DNA from: Rikenellaceae bacterium
Lineage (GTDB): Bacteria > Bacteroidota > Bacteroidia > Bacteroidales > Rikenellaceae
Assembly: GCA_015059925.1 (NCBI GenBank)
Contig: SUZL01000015.1
Location: 1 to 45,700 of the forward strand
Length of the DNA stretch: 45,700 bases
Direction of reading: 5' to 3'
A program made the position numbers and the translations under genes. Below are positions 6,677-14,023 of this stretch, one piece after another. The notes under the pieces were generated by a model. It did not search any database. It was not told the origin of the DNA and was given only the letters and a program-made list of their open reading frames with translations. The first letter of the stretch is position 1, and every line of letters starts with the position of its first letter.

Positions 6677-7320
6677 TACGCATAGCTCTGGTCGATGACC
6701 ACGCCCTGTTTAGGCACGGACTGCGCCTGCTTCTGGAGTCGCATCCCGACTTCGAGGTTGTGGCCGATGCTGCCAGCGGCGAGGAGTTCCTCGCCGAGGT
6801 GGAGAGCCTGCGCCCCGATGTGGTCTTTATGGACTACGCTATGCCCGGGCTGAGCGGTGCCGAGACTACGGAGCGCGCGCTGGCGCTGTGGCCTGAGCTG
6901 AAGGTTATCTCACTCTCGATGTTTGGCGACAATGCCTACTACTCGTCGATGGCCTCGAGCGGAGCGCGTGGTTTCCTGCTCAAGGACTCCGAGTTCGACG
7001 AGGTTGTCGAGGCTGTCGAGACGCTCTGCGCAGGGGGAACATATATGAGCCAGTCGCTGATGGAGTCGCTCTCGCAGTCGATCCGTTCGGCGCAGAAGTC
7101 CGCCCCCGTTACGGTCGAGGCGGATGTGCTGTCGGAGCGCGAGGTAGAGATTTTGGTGGGAATATGTCAGGGCCTCTCGACGCAGGAGATTGCCGATAGG
7201 TGCTTCATATCGAAGCGCACGGTGGATAAGCATCGCGCCAACATTCTGGAGAAGAGCGGCTGCAAGAATACGGCAAGTCTGGTGGTCTATGCCATTCGTC
7301 AGGGCTTGGTCGAGGTATAA
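6673..7320 (+). CDS. NarL/FixJ-family response regulator
   Basis: 215 residues. The receiver domain (about 1-120) has the acidic pair in LVDDH (D8, D9), the phospho-acceptor D54 in VFMDYAMPG, and the conserved lysine in FLLKDSEF. The C-terminal LuxR-type helix-turn-helix reads LSEREVEILVGICQGLSTQEIADRCFISKRTVDKHRANI. The start overlaps the kinase stop by 4 nt, so it is its cognate partner. The ABC exporter 9 nt downstream is the obvious candidate for co-regulation. Confidence 0.95.
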   Translation: MIRIALVDDHALFRHGLRLLLESHPDFEVVADAASGEEFLAEVESLRPDVVFMDYAMPGLSGAETTERALALWPELKVISLSMFGDNAYYSSMASSGARGFLLKDSEFDEVVEAVETLCAGGTYMSQSLMESLSQSIRSAQKSAPVTVEADVLSEREVEILVGICQGLSTQEIADRCFISKRTVDKHRANILEKSGCKNTASLVVYAIRQGLVEV

Positions 7321-7329
7321 AAACGGAAT

Positions 7330-8988
7330 ATGGAGAGAAGAAACATCGAAGATATCAGGGATATAAAGATCGGTTACTACCTTCGTTGGTTGTGGGCCGA
7401 GGCCTCGGCAGTGCGTGGGCGCATCCTCCTGCGCGCCATTGTGGGCGGAGTGAATGTGGCGTTGTCGCTGCTGTTCGTGTGGCTGAGCAAGAGCCTTATC
7501 GACATCGCTACGGGCGACAACGAGAGCTCGCTCTGGTGGGCCATTGCCGCTATGGTGTGCTGCGTGGTGGGGCAGATCTACTTCTCGACACTCGGCATTA
7601 AGATGGAAACAGACGCCGAGGTTGTGCTGAAGAACAGCCTGCGCCAGAAGCACTTCTCGCACATTATGGATAGCCGCTGGGTGGAGGGCCGCCTGCACTC
7701 GGGCGACGTGATAAACCGTCTGGTGGAGGACATCACCTCGATTGCCAATGCTCTGTGCGTGGTGCTGCCCTCGTTCCTGACTACGGGCGTGCAGTTCGTG
7801 GCGGCATTTACGTTCCTCTCGCTACTCAACGTGCGATTGGCGGGTGTGCTGGTGCTGATTATGCCTCTGTTCCTGCTCTTCAGTAAACGATATATGCGAC
7901 GCATCCGCCTCTATACGAGCGACATCCGCTCGATGGACGGCCGCGTGCAGACCCATATGCAGGAGTATATGCGCCATCGCGTGCTGGTCTCGGCGATGGA
8001 ATATACGCCCCACGTCAAGGAGGATTTGGACGCTATGCACGTCGATCTGCGCGAGAAGGTTATGCGCCGCACCGACTACACGCTCTTCTCGCGTCGTATG
8101 ATTCAGGCGGGATTTATGGGCGGATATATGGTCGCCTTCCTGTGGGGAATCTTCGGTCTGAGGGAGGGTGTGATCACATTCGGTATGATGACCGCCTTCC
8201 TGCAGCTGGTCGGCCAGATTCAGCGCCCCGTATTGGAGCTTAGCCATCAGCTCCCCACCTTCATCCACATCACCACCTCTGTCGATCGTCTGTCGGAGCT
8301 TACCAATATGCCGCTCGAGCAGCAGGGTGAGGCCATCGCGCTCGATGGCAAGGTGGGTGTTCGTCTTCAGGGCGTAACATTCAGCTACGAGGGTAACCGC
8401 GACGAGGTGCTGCACGACTTCTCGTGCGACTTCCGCCCGGGTAGCCTGACGGCCGTCCTCGGCCGCACGGGAGCGGGCAAGAGCACGCTGGTGAGGATCA
8501 TCCTCGGCCTGCTCATACCCCAGCGCGGCAGCGTTGAGATGTATAACGACAGTCGCACCGAGCCCGTCTCGCCCCTTACGCGCTGCAATGTGGCGTATGT
8601 CCCGCAGGGTAACTCGCTCGTGAGCGGGACGGTGCGTAGCAACCTGCTGCTGGGCAACCCCTCGGCCTCGGAGGAGCAGATGCTTAAGGCGCTGCATACG
8701 GCCGTAGCCGACTTTGTGCTGGAGCTTCCCGATGGTTTGGATACCCTCTGCGGCGAGGGTGGAACGGCCTTCAGCGAGGGACAGGCGCAGCGCATAGCCA
8801 TCGCGCGCGGACTGTTGCGCGAGCGCAGCATAGTGCTGATGGACGAGCCCACGGCGGCACTCGACGTTGTAACCGAACAGCTTCTTTTAGAGCGTCTTGG
8901 CGAGTACTCGCGTCATCGCACGCTTATCATCGTAACACATCACGGCGCAACGGCCAAACTCTGCAATGCTGTCGTAAGCGTTGGCTAA
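7330..8988 (+). CDS. ABC transporter, fused permease-ATPase (exporter type)
   Basis: 552 residues. An N-terminal membrane domain of about six helices (residues about 30-290) joins an ATPase domain. The Walker A is GRTGAGKST, the signature FSEGQAQRIAIARGL deviates from LSGGQ, the Walker B is SIVLMDEPTAALD, and the H-loop sits in VTHH. The layout matches half-size exporters of the MsbA/LmrA class that dimerise. It lies 9 nt after the response regulator in the same operon. The substrate cannot be read from the sequence. Lipid, peptide or drug export are all possible. Confidence 0.92.
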   Translation: MERRNIEDIRDIKIGYYLRWLWAEASAVRGRILLRAIVGGVNVALSLLFVWLSKSLIDIATGDNESSLWWAIAAMVCCVVGQIYFSTLGIKMETDAEVVLKNSLRQKHFSHIMDSRWVEGRLHSGDVINRLVEDITSIANALCVVLPSFLTTGVQFVAAFTFLSLLNVRLAGVLVLIMPLFLLFSKRYMRRIRLYTSDIRSMDGRVQTHMQEYMRHRVLVSAMEYTPHVKEDLDAMHVDLREKVMRRTDYTLFSRRMIQAGFMGGYMVAFLWGIFGLREGVITFGMMTAFLQLVGQIQRPVLELSHQLPTFIHITTSVDRLSELTNMPLEQQGEAIALDGKVGVRLQGVTFSYEGNRDEVLHDFSCDFRPGSLTAVLGRTGAGKSTLVRIILGLLIPQRGSVEMYNDSRTEPVSPLTRCNVAYVPQGNSLVSGTVRSNLLLGNPSASEEQMLKALHTAVADFVLELPDGLDTLCGEGGTAFSEGQAQRIAIARGLLRERSIVLMDEPTAALDVVTEQLLLERLGEYSRHRTLIIVTHHGATAKLCNAVVSVG

Positions 8989-9007
8989 CACCCCTAAGGG
9001 GTGTTTT
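8987..9007 (+). terminator. Intrinsic terminator overlapping the ABC transporter stop codon
   Basis: AACACCCC and GGGGTGTT arms around TAA, then TTTCT. The first arm begins within the stop codon (8986-8988), so there is essentially no 3' UTR. Confidence 0.75.
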
Positions 9008-9060
9008 CTGACCTCCCGCTACTTTCGCTTTGGAACGTTGTGGGCGGCGGCCGATGCAAT

Positions 9061-9293
9061 GCAAAATTCAAAATGCGGAATTCAAAATTGGGACCCCTCC
9101 GTCCTTCGGACACCTCCCCTACATAAGGGAGGAATTTATAAAAATAATTTGGTATCAGCAAAGTATCTTTACAAAGGTAGATTCCAATCATTTTCACATA
9201 GACGCTATTGTAGTATCAGTCGGGCAGTACGATGTGAAAATGTGGAATGACGTAATTTATCAATTCTTCATTTTGAATTTTGAATTTTGAATT
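9061..9293. repeat. Non-coding segment bounded by inverted AATTCAAAAT repeats
   Basis: The 356-nt gap 8989-9344 has no gene. Between the two terminators lies a block bounded at 9061-9089 by repeats of ATTCAAAAT and at 9265-9293 by the same motif inverted (ATTTTGAAT, three times). Inside at 9089-9135 is a GC-rich segment (CCGTCCTTCGGACACCTCCCC...AAGGGAGG). The same 9-nt motif recurs at 28249-28280. No open frame with coding character lies inside. Confidence 0.6.
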
Positions 9294-9322
9294 AAAAAAA
9301 GGGTGCCCCGCGGGGCACCCTT
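9294..9322 (-). terminator. Intrinsic terminator of the TIM-barrel isomerase gene
   Basis: A perfect 20-nt palindrome GGGTGCCCCGCGGGGCACCC with seven T on the minus strand, 23 nt after the stop codon. Confidence 0.92.
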
Positions 9323-9344
9323 AAATTTTTCGCTTCAGCTAAAA

Positions 9345-10253
9345 TTACTTAACGAACTTAGCCTTCTGCAAGTACTCAGCGCTCTTCTTAGCAGCCTCGA
9401 ACATAGCGTCGTTGGTCTTCTGCTGTGCAGCAGCATCACCACGCTGTGCGCGCAACTCACGAGGAGTCTCGATCTCAACTACGAAATCCTTGTGACCGTT
9501 CTTGTAGAACTGCTTGAAGATACCCTCAAAGTTGATCTTGCCGCTCTCGCCGATAACGAACTCGTCCTTGATGTGGAGCATCTTGATGCGGTCAGCATAC
9601 TTCTTCAAGTACTCAACGGGATCCTTCTCACCCATAGTGCACCAGTAAACGTCCAACTCGAAGAATACGTACTCGGGGTTGGTGTTCTCAACCAGGTACT
9701 CCCACATAACCTTATCGGTACCCTCCAGAGTCTTGTACTCCTGTGAGTGGTTGTGGTAACCGAGCATCAAACCGAACTCCTCCTTAGCGATCTTACCAAC
9801 GCGGTTGAAGTAGTCAGCCATCTTCTTAACGTCAGCCTCGGTGTAGTTTACACGGTATGAGGGGATAACGAAGTACTTACCGCCAACAGCCTTCTGTACA
9901 GCGAAGAGCTTACGCCAGTTCTCCATAACCTCAGCCTCCTTAGCGGGATCCTCCTGAAGTGAAGAGTGAGTAGAAACTACGCTGATACCCTTAGAGTCGC
10001 AGTAAGCCTTGAACTCAGCAGCCTCCATACCGAATACCTTGGGATTGCCACCCCACTGTACGAGCTCGAATACGTTGTAGCCCATATCAGCCAACTTGTC
10101 GATTGAACCCTTAGGATCTGCGTTCATAGCGCTCATTACAGAGTAGAGCTGAATACCGATCTTCTTACCCTTTGCCTCAGCGTTTACGCCCAGAGCAAAG
10201 ATAGCAACAGCCATAACCATTACGGCCTTGCCCAAAATGTTAGAAAATTTCAT
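9345..10253 (-). CDS. Secreted sugar-phosphate isomerase/epimerase-like TIM-barrel protein
   Basis: 302 residues. An N-terminal signal peptide (KAVMVMAVAIFALGVNAEA) is followed by a xylose-isomerase-like TIM barrel: IGIQLYSVM, LADMGYNVFELVQWGG, LMLGYHNHSQEY, FFELDVYWC, IKMLHIKDE and VVEIETP. The conserved HNH, ELD, HIKDE and EIE segments give the usual divalent-metal ligands. The closest family description is the exported sugar phosphate isomerase/epimerase found widely in Bacteroidota, many of which act on modified glucosides. It is monocistronic, with a promoter at 10385-10392 and a strong terminator, and codon choice like the SusCD genes suggests high expression. The substrate is unknown. 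Confidence 0.88.
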   Translation of the reverse strand: MKFSNILGKAVMVMAVAIFALGVNAEAKGKKIGIQLYSVMSAMNADPKGSIDKLADMGYNVFELVQWGGNPKVFGMEAAEFKAYCDSKGISVVSTHSSLQEDPAKEAEVMENWRKLFAVQKAVGGKYFVIPSYRVNYTEADVKKMADYFNRVGKIAKEEFGLMLGYHNHSQEYKTLEGTDKVMWEYLVENTNPEYVFFELDVYWCTMGEKDPVEYLKKYADRIKMLHIKDEFVIGESGKINFEGIFKQFYKNGHKDFVVEIETPRELRAQRGDAAAQQKTNDAMFEAAKKSAEYLQKAKFVK

Positions 10254-10384
10254 AGATTTAGTTATTAAATTTGGTTTGGTTTAGTGTTTACAGTTGGTTT
10301 TTTCGCGTTTCGGGGCTTTATCCTTTGAGCGTAAGCCATTTTTGCGGCCGTCGCAAGCTAAGGAAAAACGCCTAATCCGTAAAG
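10254..10384 (-). promoter_or_regulatory. Long 5' leader of the TIM-barrel gene
   Basis: About 130 nt between the promoter at 10385-10392 and the start codon. Within the gene-free stretch 10254-10626 I see only this leader, its promoter and the DUF3467 terminator. There is no further gene or repeat. Confidence 0.4.
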
Positions 10385-10392
10385 CAAAGGTA
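10385..10392 (-). promoter_or_regulatory. -7 element TACCTTTG for the TIM-barrel gene
   Basis: Minus-strand TACCTTTG follows an A/T-rich stretch (ATATTTTTTA). It is the best TAnnTTTG match upstream of the gene. Confidence 0.6.
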
Positions 10393-10487
10393 TAAAAAAT
10401 ATTTTATCCAGCGTTGATTTGGATCAAAATAATAATATAAAATGTGAAAAAGTCTGTTTTTATCTACCTTCTCGCCCTCCCGCGCCC

Positions 10488-10527
10488 CAAAAAAACAAGA
10501 CCGCCCGACATTAAGTCAGACGGTCTT
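10488..10527 (-). terminator. Intrinsic terminator of the DUF3467 gene
   Basis: Arms AAGACCG and CGGTCTT around a 17-nt loop, with a T-run on the minus strand. It lies 100 nt past the stop codon. Confidence 0.75.
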
Positions 10528-10626
10528 CCGCTCGTAGTTACTCACAACAACAAAAACGATTTATCAAAACGCTCTCCGCTGTTTCCGCCCCTCGCTTGGC
10601 AAGCTGCGGGAGGCGCGGAGGCGTAG

Positions 10627-10941
10627 TTATGCGTTACCGATCGGTCCCATTTTCAACAGCGGATCCTCGGCGGCGTGCTGTTGAGGGATCTCGATTTTTG
10701 CGATGTTGCTCTCGTAGCGGGTGATGTTGTCCTGCAACGAAATGAGCAGTCGCTTGGCGTGTTCGGGCGTAAGTATCACGCGACTCTTCACATTGGCACG
10801 CTTCAGCCCGGGCAGGGCCGTTGCGAAGTCGATGATGAACTCCGAGGTCGAGTGCGAAATGATAGCCAGATTCGAGTAGTGGCCCTCGGCCACCTGCTCT
10901 GAGAGGTGTATCTCCAACCCCTGCTTTGGTGATTCTGCCAT
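10627..10941 (-). CDS. DUF3467 family protein
   Basis: 104 residues, the usual size. The sequence GLEIHLSEQVAEGHYSNLAIISHSTSEFIIDFA, then the LPG and SRVILTPEHAKRLLISLQDNITRYE segment, is diagnostic of DUF3467, a small cytoplasmic beta-rich protein conserved in Bacteroidota and some other phyla. No biochemical function is established. It stands alone, with a TAnnTTTG box 20 nt upstream and its own terminator. Confidence 0.9.
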   Translation of the reverse strand: MAESPKQGLEIHLSEQVAEGHYSNLAIISHSTSEFIIDFATALPGLKRANVKSRVILTPEHAKRLLISLQDNITRYESNIAKIEIPQQHAAEDPLLKMGPIGNA

Positions 10942-10961
10942 ACGATGTTAAATTGTTTGTA

Positions 10962-10969
10962 CAAAAATA
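10962..10969 (-). promoter_or_regulatory. -7 element TATTTTTG for the DUF3467 gene
   Basis: Minus-strand TATTTTTG lies 20 nt upstream of the start codon at 10941. Confidence 0.55.
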
Positions 10970-11117
10970 GTGTTTATTGCGCCCGCAATTTGTATAGGGG
11001 AGTTAAAGTTTTCGATAATTTATTAACAATTGGCGCCGATGGCTCTGGTGGAACAATAATCGCACCACGAGCGTAGAGTTATGTGCCCCGAGTCTTTAAT
11101 ATTTCATATTAAATTCA

Positions 11118-11125
11118 TAACTTTG
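11118..11125 (+). promoter_or_regulatory. -7 element TAACTTTG for the LysE-cmk-ispH operon
   Basis: TAACTTTG followed by CACCC. It lies 18 nt upstream of the chosen start codon at 11144, and it excludes the earlier in-frame ATG at 11081 as the start. Confidence 0.65.
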
Positions 11126-11143
11126 CACCCTAAAACGGTTTGT

Positions 11144-11806
11144 ATGTTCGTTAGTGCAATAGATATTTTCCTGCGAGGTATGGGCGTGGGGTTGGCCTCG
11201 TCGATCACCGTAGGCCCCGTAGCGGTGTTGTGCATCCAGCGTACGCTGAGCAAAAACTTCCGCTCGGGACTCGCTTCGGGATTGGGCGTGGCGTCGGCCG
11301 ATATGATTATGGCCATCATCGCCTTCTTCTTCTACTCGATGTTGCAGGCGCAGATCGAGGAGTACAGTGCCATCTTGCAGGTCATCGGCGGAATCTTCGT
11401 GGTGATTGTCGGAGTCTATATATTCTTCCAGAACCCCGTACCGCAGATCCGCAAGAACCGCGCGGGCAAGTCGAATCTGTGGCAGGACTACTCGTCGATG
11501 TTTGTCTTCACGCTGGCCAACTTCGTGGTTGTCATTCCCTACCTTCTGGCCTTCTTCGCTATGTTCAACGTGGGCCTTCAGTCCGATGGCGACATAGCCT
11601 CGCTGCTGCGTAGCTCGATGACCATCCTCGGCTTTCTGGCCGGAGCCGTTGCGTGGTGGCTGCTGCTGACGCTCACGATCGACTACTTCCGTCGTCGTTT
11701 CCGTCCGCGCCATATGCTCACGATCAACCACGTTGCCGGCACGATCATCGGCGTGCTGGGTGTATATACGATTATTTCAACCTTTTTTGATATTCTTCCC
11801 AAGTAA
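11144..11806 (+). CDS. LysE/RhtB-family amino-acid exporter
   Basis: 220 residues, six hydrophobic segments, inner membrane. The N-terminal FLRGMGVGLASSITVGPVAVLCIQRTL carries the GP motif typical of the LysE superfamily, and SGLASGLGVASADMIMAIIAFF follows. Such proteins export amino acids or related small metabolites, and the substrate is unknown. The start at 11144 is chosen because a TAnnTTTG box lies between it and an earlier ATG. The stop codon overlaps the cmk start (TAATG), so the genes are coupled. Confidence 0.88.
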   Translation: MFVSAIDIFLRGMGVGLASSITVGPVAVLCIQRTLSKNFRSGLASGLGVASADMIMAIIAFFFYSMLQAQIEEYSAILQVIGGIFVVIVGVYIFFQNPVPQIRKNRAGKSNLWQDYSSMFVFTLANFVVVIPYLLAFFAMFNVGLQSDGDIASLLRSSMTILGFLAGAVAWWLLLTLTIDYFRRRFRPRHMLTINHVAGTIIGVLGVYTIISTFFDILPK

Positions 11807-12504
11807 TGGAATCAGCAAAACAAAAGATAGTTATCGCCATCGACGGCCACTCGTCGTGTGGCAAGAGCACCTTCGCCAAGGCCATCGCCGCCCGTCTGGG
11901 CTACATCTTCATCGACACGGGCGCGATGTATCGTGCCGTTACGCTCTGCGCTTTGGAGGCGGGAGCGATCCGCGACGGCGAGGTCGATGCGGAGCGTGTG
12001 GTAGGGTTGTTGCCCCAGATCAATATCTCGTTCCGCTTTAATGCCGAGCGCGGTGCCAGCGACGTCTATGTCAATGGCCAGTGTGTCGAGCCCCGCATCC
12101 GCTCGATCGAGGTCTCGAGTGCGGTGAGCCGTATCAGCTCGATCCCCGCCGTTAGGGAGAAGCTGGTGGCAATGCAGCAGCAGATGGGACGCGACAGGGG
12201 CGTTGTGATGGATGGCCGCGACATCGGAACGGTTGTCTTTCCCGATGCCGAGCTGAAGATCTTTATGACGGCCGATGCCGAGGTGCGTGCCCGTCGTCGC
12301 TACGACGAGCTTACGGCCAAAGGCGACAAAGTTACGCTGGAGGAGATTCTCGAGAATGTCATCGCCCGCGACAAGGCCGATATGGAGCGCGAGATCTCGC
12401 CTCTGCGTCGGGCGGCCGATGCCGTAGTGCTGGACAATAGCCGTATGACGGTCGAGGAGCAGATGGAGTGGTTTATGGAGCGTTATCGCCAAATCGTAGG
12501 GTAG
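11806..12504 (+). CDS. cmk: Cytidylate kinase
   Basis: 232 residues. It phosphorylates CMP and dCMP to the diphosphates in nucleotide salvage. The P-loop GHSSCGKSTFAKAIA is at about 14-28, IDTGAMYRAVTLCALEAG follows, then the CMP-binding VVMDGRDIGTVVFPDAELKIFMTADAEVRARRR and the lid region with DKADMEREISPL. The length is normal. It sits between the LysE-type exporter (1-nt overlap) and ispH (2-nt gap). The cmk-ispH pairing recurs in Bacteroidota. Confidence 0.97.
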   Translation: MESAKQKIVIAIDGHSSCGKSTFAKAIAARLGYIFIDTGAMYRAVTLCALEAGAIRDGEVDAERVVGLLPQINISFRFNAERGASDVYVNGQCVEPRIRSIEVSSAVSRISSIPAVREKLVAMQQQMGRDRGVVMDGRDIGTVVFPDAELKIFMTADAEVRARRRYDELTAKGDKVTLEEILENVIARDKADMEREISPLRRAADAVVLDNSRMTVEEQMEWFMERYRQIVG

Positions 12505-12506
12505 TG

Positions 12507-13382
12507 ATGTATATCGAGATTGACGAAAATTCGGGTTTCTGCTTTGGTGTGGTGCGAGCCATCTCGCGTGCCGAGGCTGCGTTGAAGGAGCTGGGCGGTG
12601 AGGTCTATTCGCTCGGCGACATCGTACACAACCGTATGGAAGTGCAGCGTCTGGAGGCGTTGGGCCTGCGTACCATCACCCACAGCGATATGGAGCAGCT
12701 GGGCGGTCGCGATCTCTTCATCCGCGCCCACGGCGAGCCCCCCACGACCTACCGTCGTGCCGAGGAGTTGGGCATCCGCCTTATCGATGCGACGTGCCCC
12801 GTTGTGGCGCAGCTACAGCGCAAGGTTGTGGCGGCACACGAGCGAATGCAGGCCATCGGAGGTCAGGTCGTGATCTTGGGCAAGCGAGGCCACGCCGAGG
12901 TTGTGGGCCTCACGGGACAGGTCGAGCAGCCGACGATTGTCGTTGAGCGCGAGGAGGATTTGCAGCAGATCGATTTCTCGCGTCCGATATTCTTCCTATC
13001 GCAGACCACGCAGAGCGTGGCGCTGTTCTGGCACTTGGCCGAGCGTATGAAGGAGCAGCTGAGCGATGAGCGGATGCTGACGGTCGATGACACCATCTGC
13101 CGCCGCGTATCAAACCGCGAGAAGGCACTCAGCGAGTTCGCCACACGCTTCGATGTGGTTATATTCGTCTGCGGCAAGAAGTCGAGCAACGGCAAGGTGC
13201 TCTTCAATGTCTGCCGCGCGGCCAACGAGCGTTGCTACAATATCGAGGAGGAGAGCGAGCTGCGGTCGGAGTGGTTCGACGGGTGTCGCAGCGTAGGTAT
13301 CTGCGGTGCTACATCCACCCCTGCGTGGTTGATGCAGCGCGTTCGAGAGTCCATCGAGCAACGATTTTGTAATAAGGAATAA
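12507..13382 (+). CDS. ispH: 4-hydroxy-3-methylbut-2-enyl diphosphate reductase
   Basis: 291 residues. It is the last enzyme of the MEP isoprenoid pathway, a [4Fe-4S] protein giving IPP and DMAPP. The three cluster cysteines are C12 (GFCFGV), C97 (DATCPVV) and C198 (DDTICRR). Substrate-binding HNRMEV, RAHGEPP and GKRGHAEVVG (catalytic-type glutamate, E131) are present. The start at 12507 gives the canonical MYIEIDENSGFCFG N-terminus and a 2-nt gap from cmk. An earlier ATG inside cmk is not used. Confidence 0.97.
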   Translation: MYIEIDENSGFCFGVVRAISRAEAALKELGGEVYSLGDIVHNRMEVQRLEALGLRTITHSDMEQLGGRDLFIRAHGEPPTTYRRAEELGIRLIDATCPVVAQLQRKVVAAHERMQAIGGQVVILGKRGHAEVVGLTGQVEQPTIVVEREEDLQQIDFSRPIFFLSQTTQSVALFWHLAERMKEQLSDERMLTVDDTICRRVSNREKALSEFATRFDVVIFVCGKKSSNGKVLFNVCRAANERCYNIEEESELRSEWFDGCRSVGICGATSTPAWLMQRVRESIEQRFCNKE

Positions 13383-13436
13383 AAGGAATTAGTAGAAGTT
13401 TTTTCTTGACTGCGGAGCCACTTTAGTGGCGACCAA

Positions 13437-13500
13437 AGTCCCCTCCTCGGGAGGGGATTTAGGGGAGGGTCAGAAATTACAAATGCGGCCTTTGGCCGCA
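13437..13500. repeat. GC-rich miniature repeat (copy 2) and adjacent hairpin
   Basis: AGTCCCCTCC-tc-GGGAGGGGATTTAGGGGAGGGT mirrors the sequence at 212-253. It is followed at 13486-13500 by the perfect hairpin GCGGCC-TTT-GGCCGC, and preceded by a GCCACTTTAGTGGC hairpin. There is no T-run, so terminator activity after ispH is doubtful. Confidence 0.5.
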
Positions 13501-13563
13501 AGGTATGCCGTCATAAGAGTGAGGCCGCCCAAATTATAGATTAGTAATATAAGAGACTTGATT

Positions 13564-14013
13564 ATGAGATATTTGATTCGTTCGGCGAAATATTTTGTCG
13601 CCTTTTGCGTTTTGTATTTGGTAGTTGTGTGGCTGAGCCTTAAGACCACGCGCGGTATGGACGTAGGCATCTGGGATTACATCCTCGCCACCTTCCAGAC
13701 CACCAAGGGCCAGCTGCTCGGCGTGGCTGTCGTGGCTCTGGCGGCCTTCTATCCCCGCTTTGGCTTTATGACTCGCCGCGTGGAGTGCGATATGGAGGAG
13801 GAGAAAGATGTGATCATCGCCGCCTTTGCCCGCGCAGGCTTTAGCCTTAAGGGCGAGAGCGATGGCCGAATGCTCTTCCGCGCCACCAACATCTTGGATC
13901 GCATCGTTATGCTCTTCGAGGATGAGATCGTGGTCGAGCAGTATGCGCAGTGGATCGACATCACGGGTATCCGCCGAGGCGTAGCGAAGGTAGTTTTCCA
14001 GAAGTGGAAGTAA
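13564..14013 (+). CDS. Small membrane protein of unknown function
   Basis: 149 residues from the ATG at 13564 (a TTG two codons earlier is less likely). Two hydrophobic segments (about residues 8-25 and 48-63) precede a cytoplasmic region of about 80 residues rich in charged residues (ECDMEEEKDVIIAAFARAGF ... ILDRIVMLFEDEIVVE). I do not recognise a family. It is the first gene after the ispH gap and lies 10 nt before the CtpA-type protease, so it is probably co-transcribed with it and acts at the envelope. Confidence 0.75.
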   Translation: MRYLIRSAKYFVAFCVLYLVVVWLSLKTTRGMDVGIWDYILATFQTTKGQLLGVAVVALAAFYPRFGFMTRRVECDMEEEKDVIIAAFARAGFSLKGESDGRMLFRATNILDRIVMLFEDEIVVEQYAQWIDITGIRRGVAKVVFQKWK

Positions 14014-14023
14014 GATAGAGAGT

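Noticed and set aside
9061..9293. Insertion sequence remnant
   Set aside because: No transposase fragment, no open frame with coding character and no target duplication are visible. It is kept only as a repeat-bounded segment.
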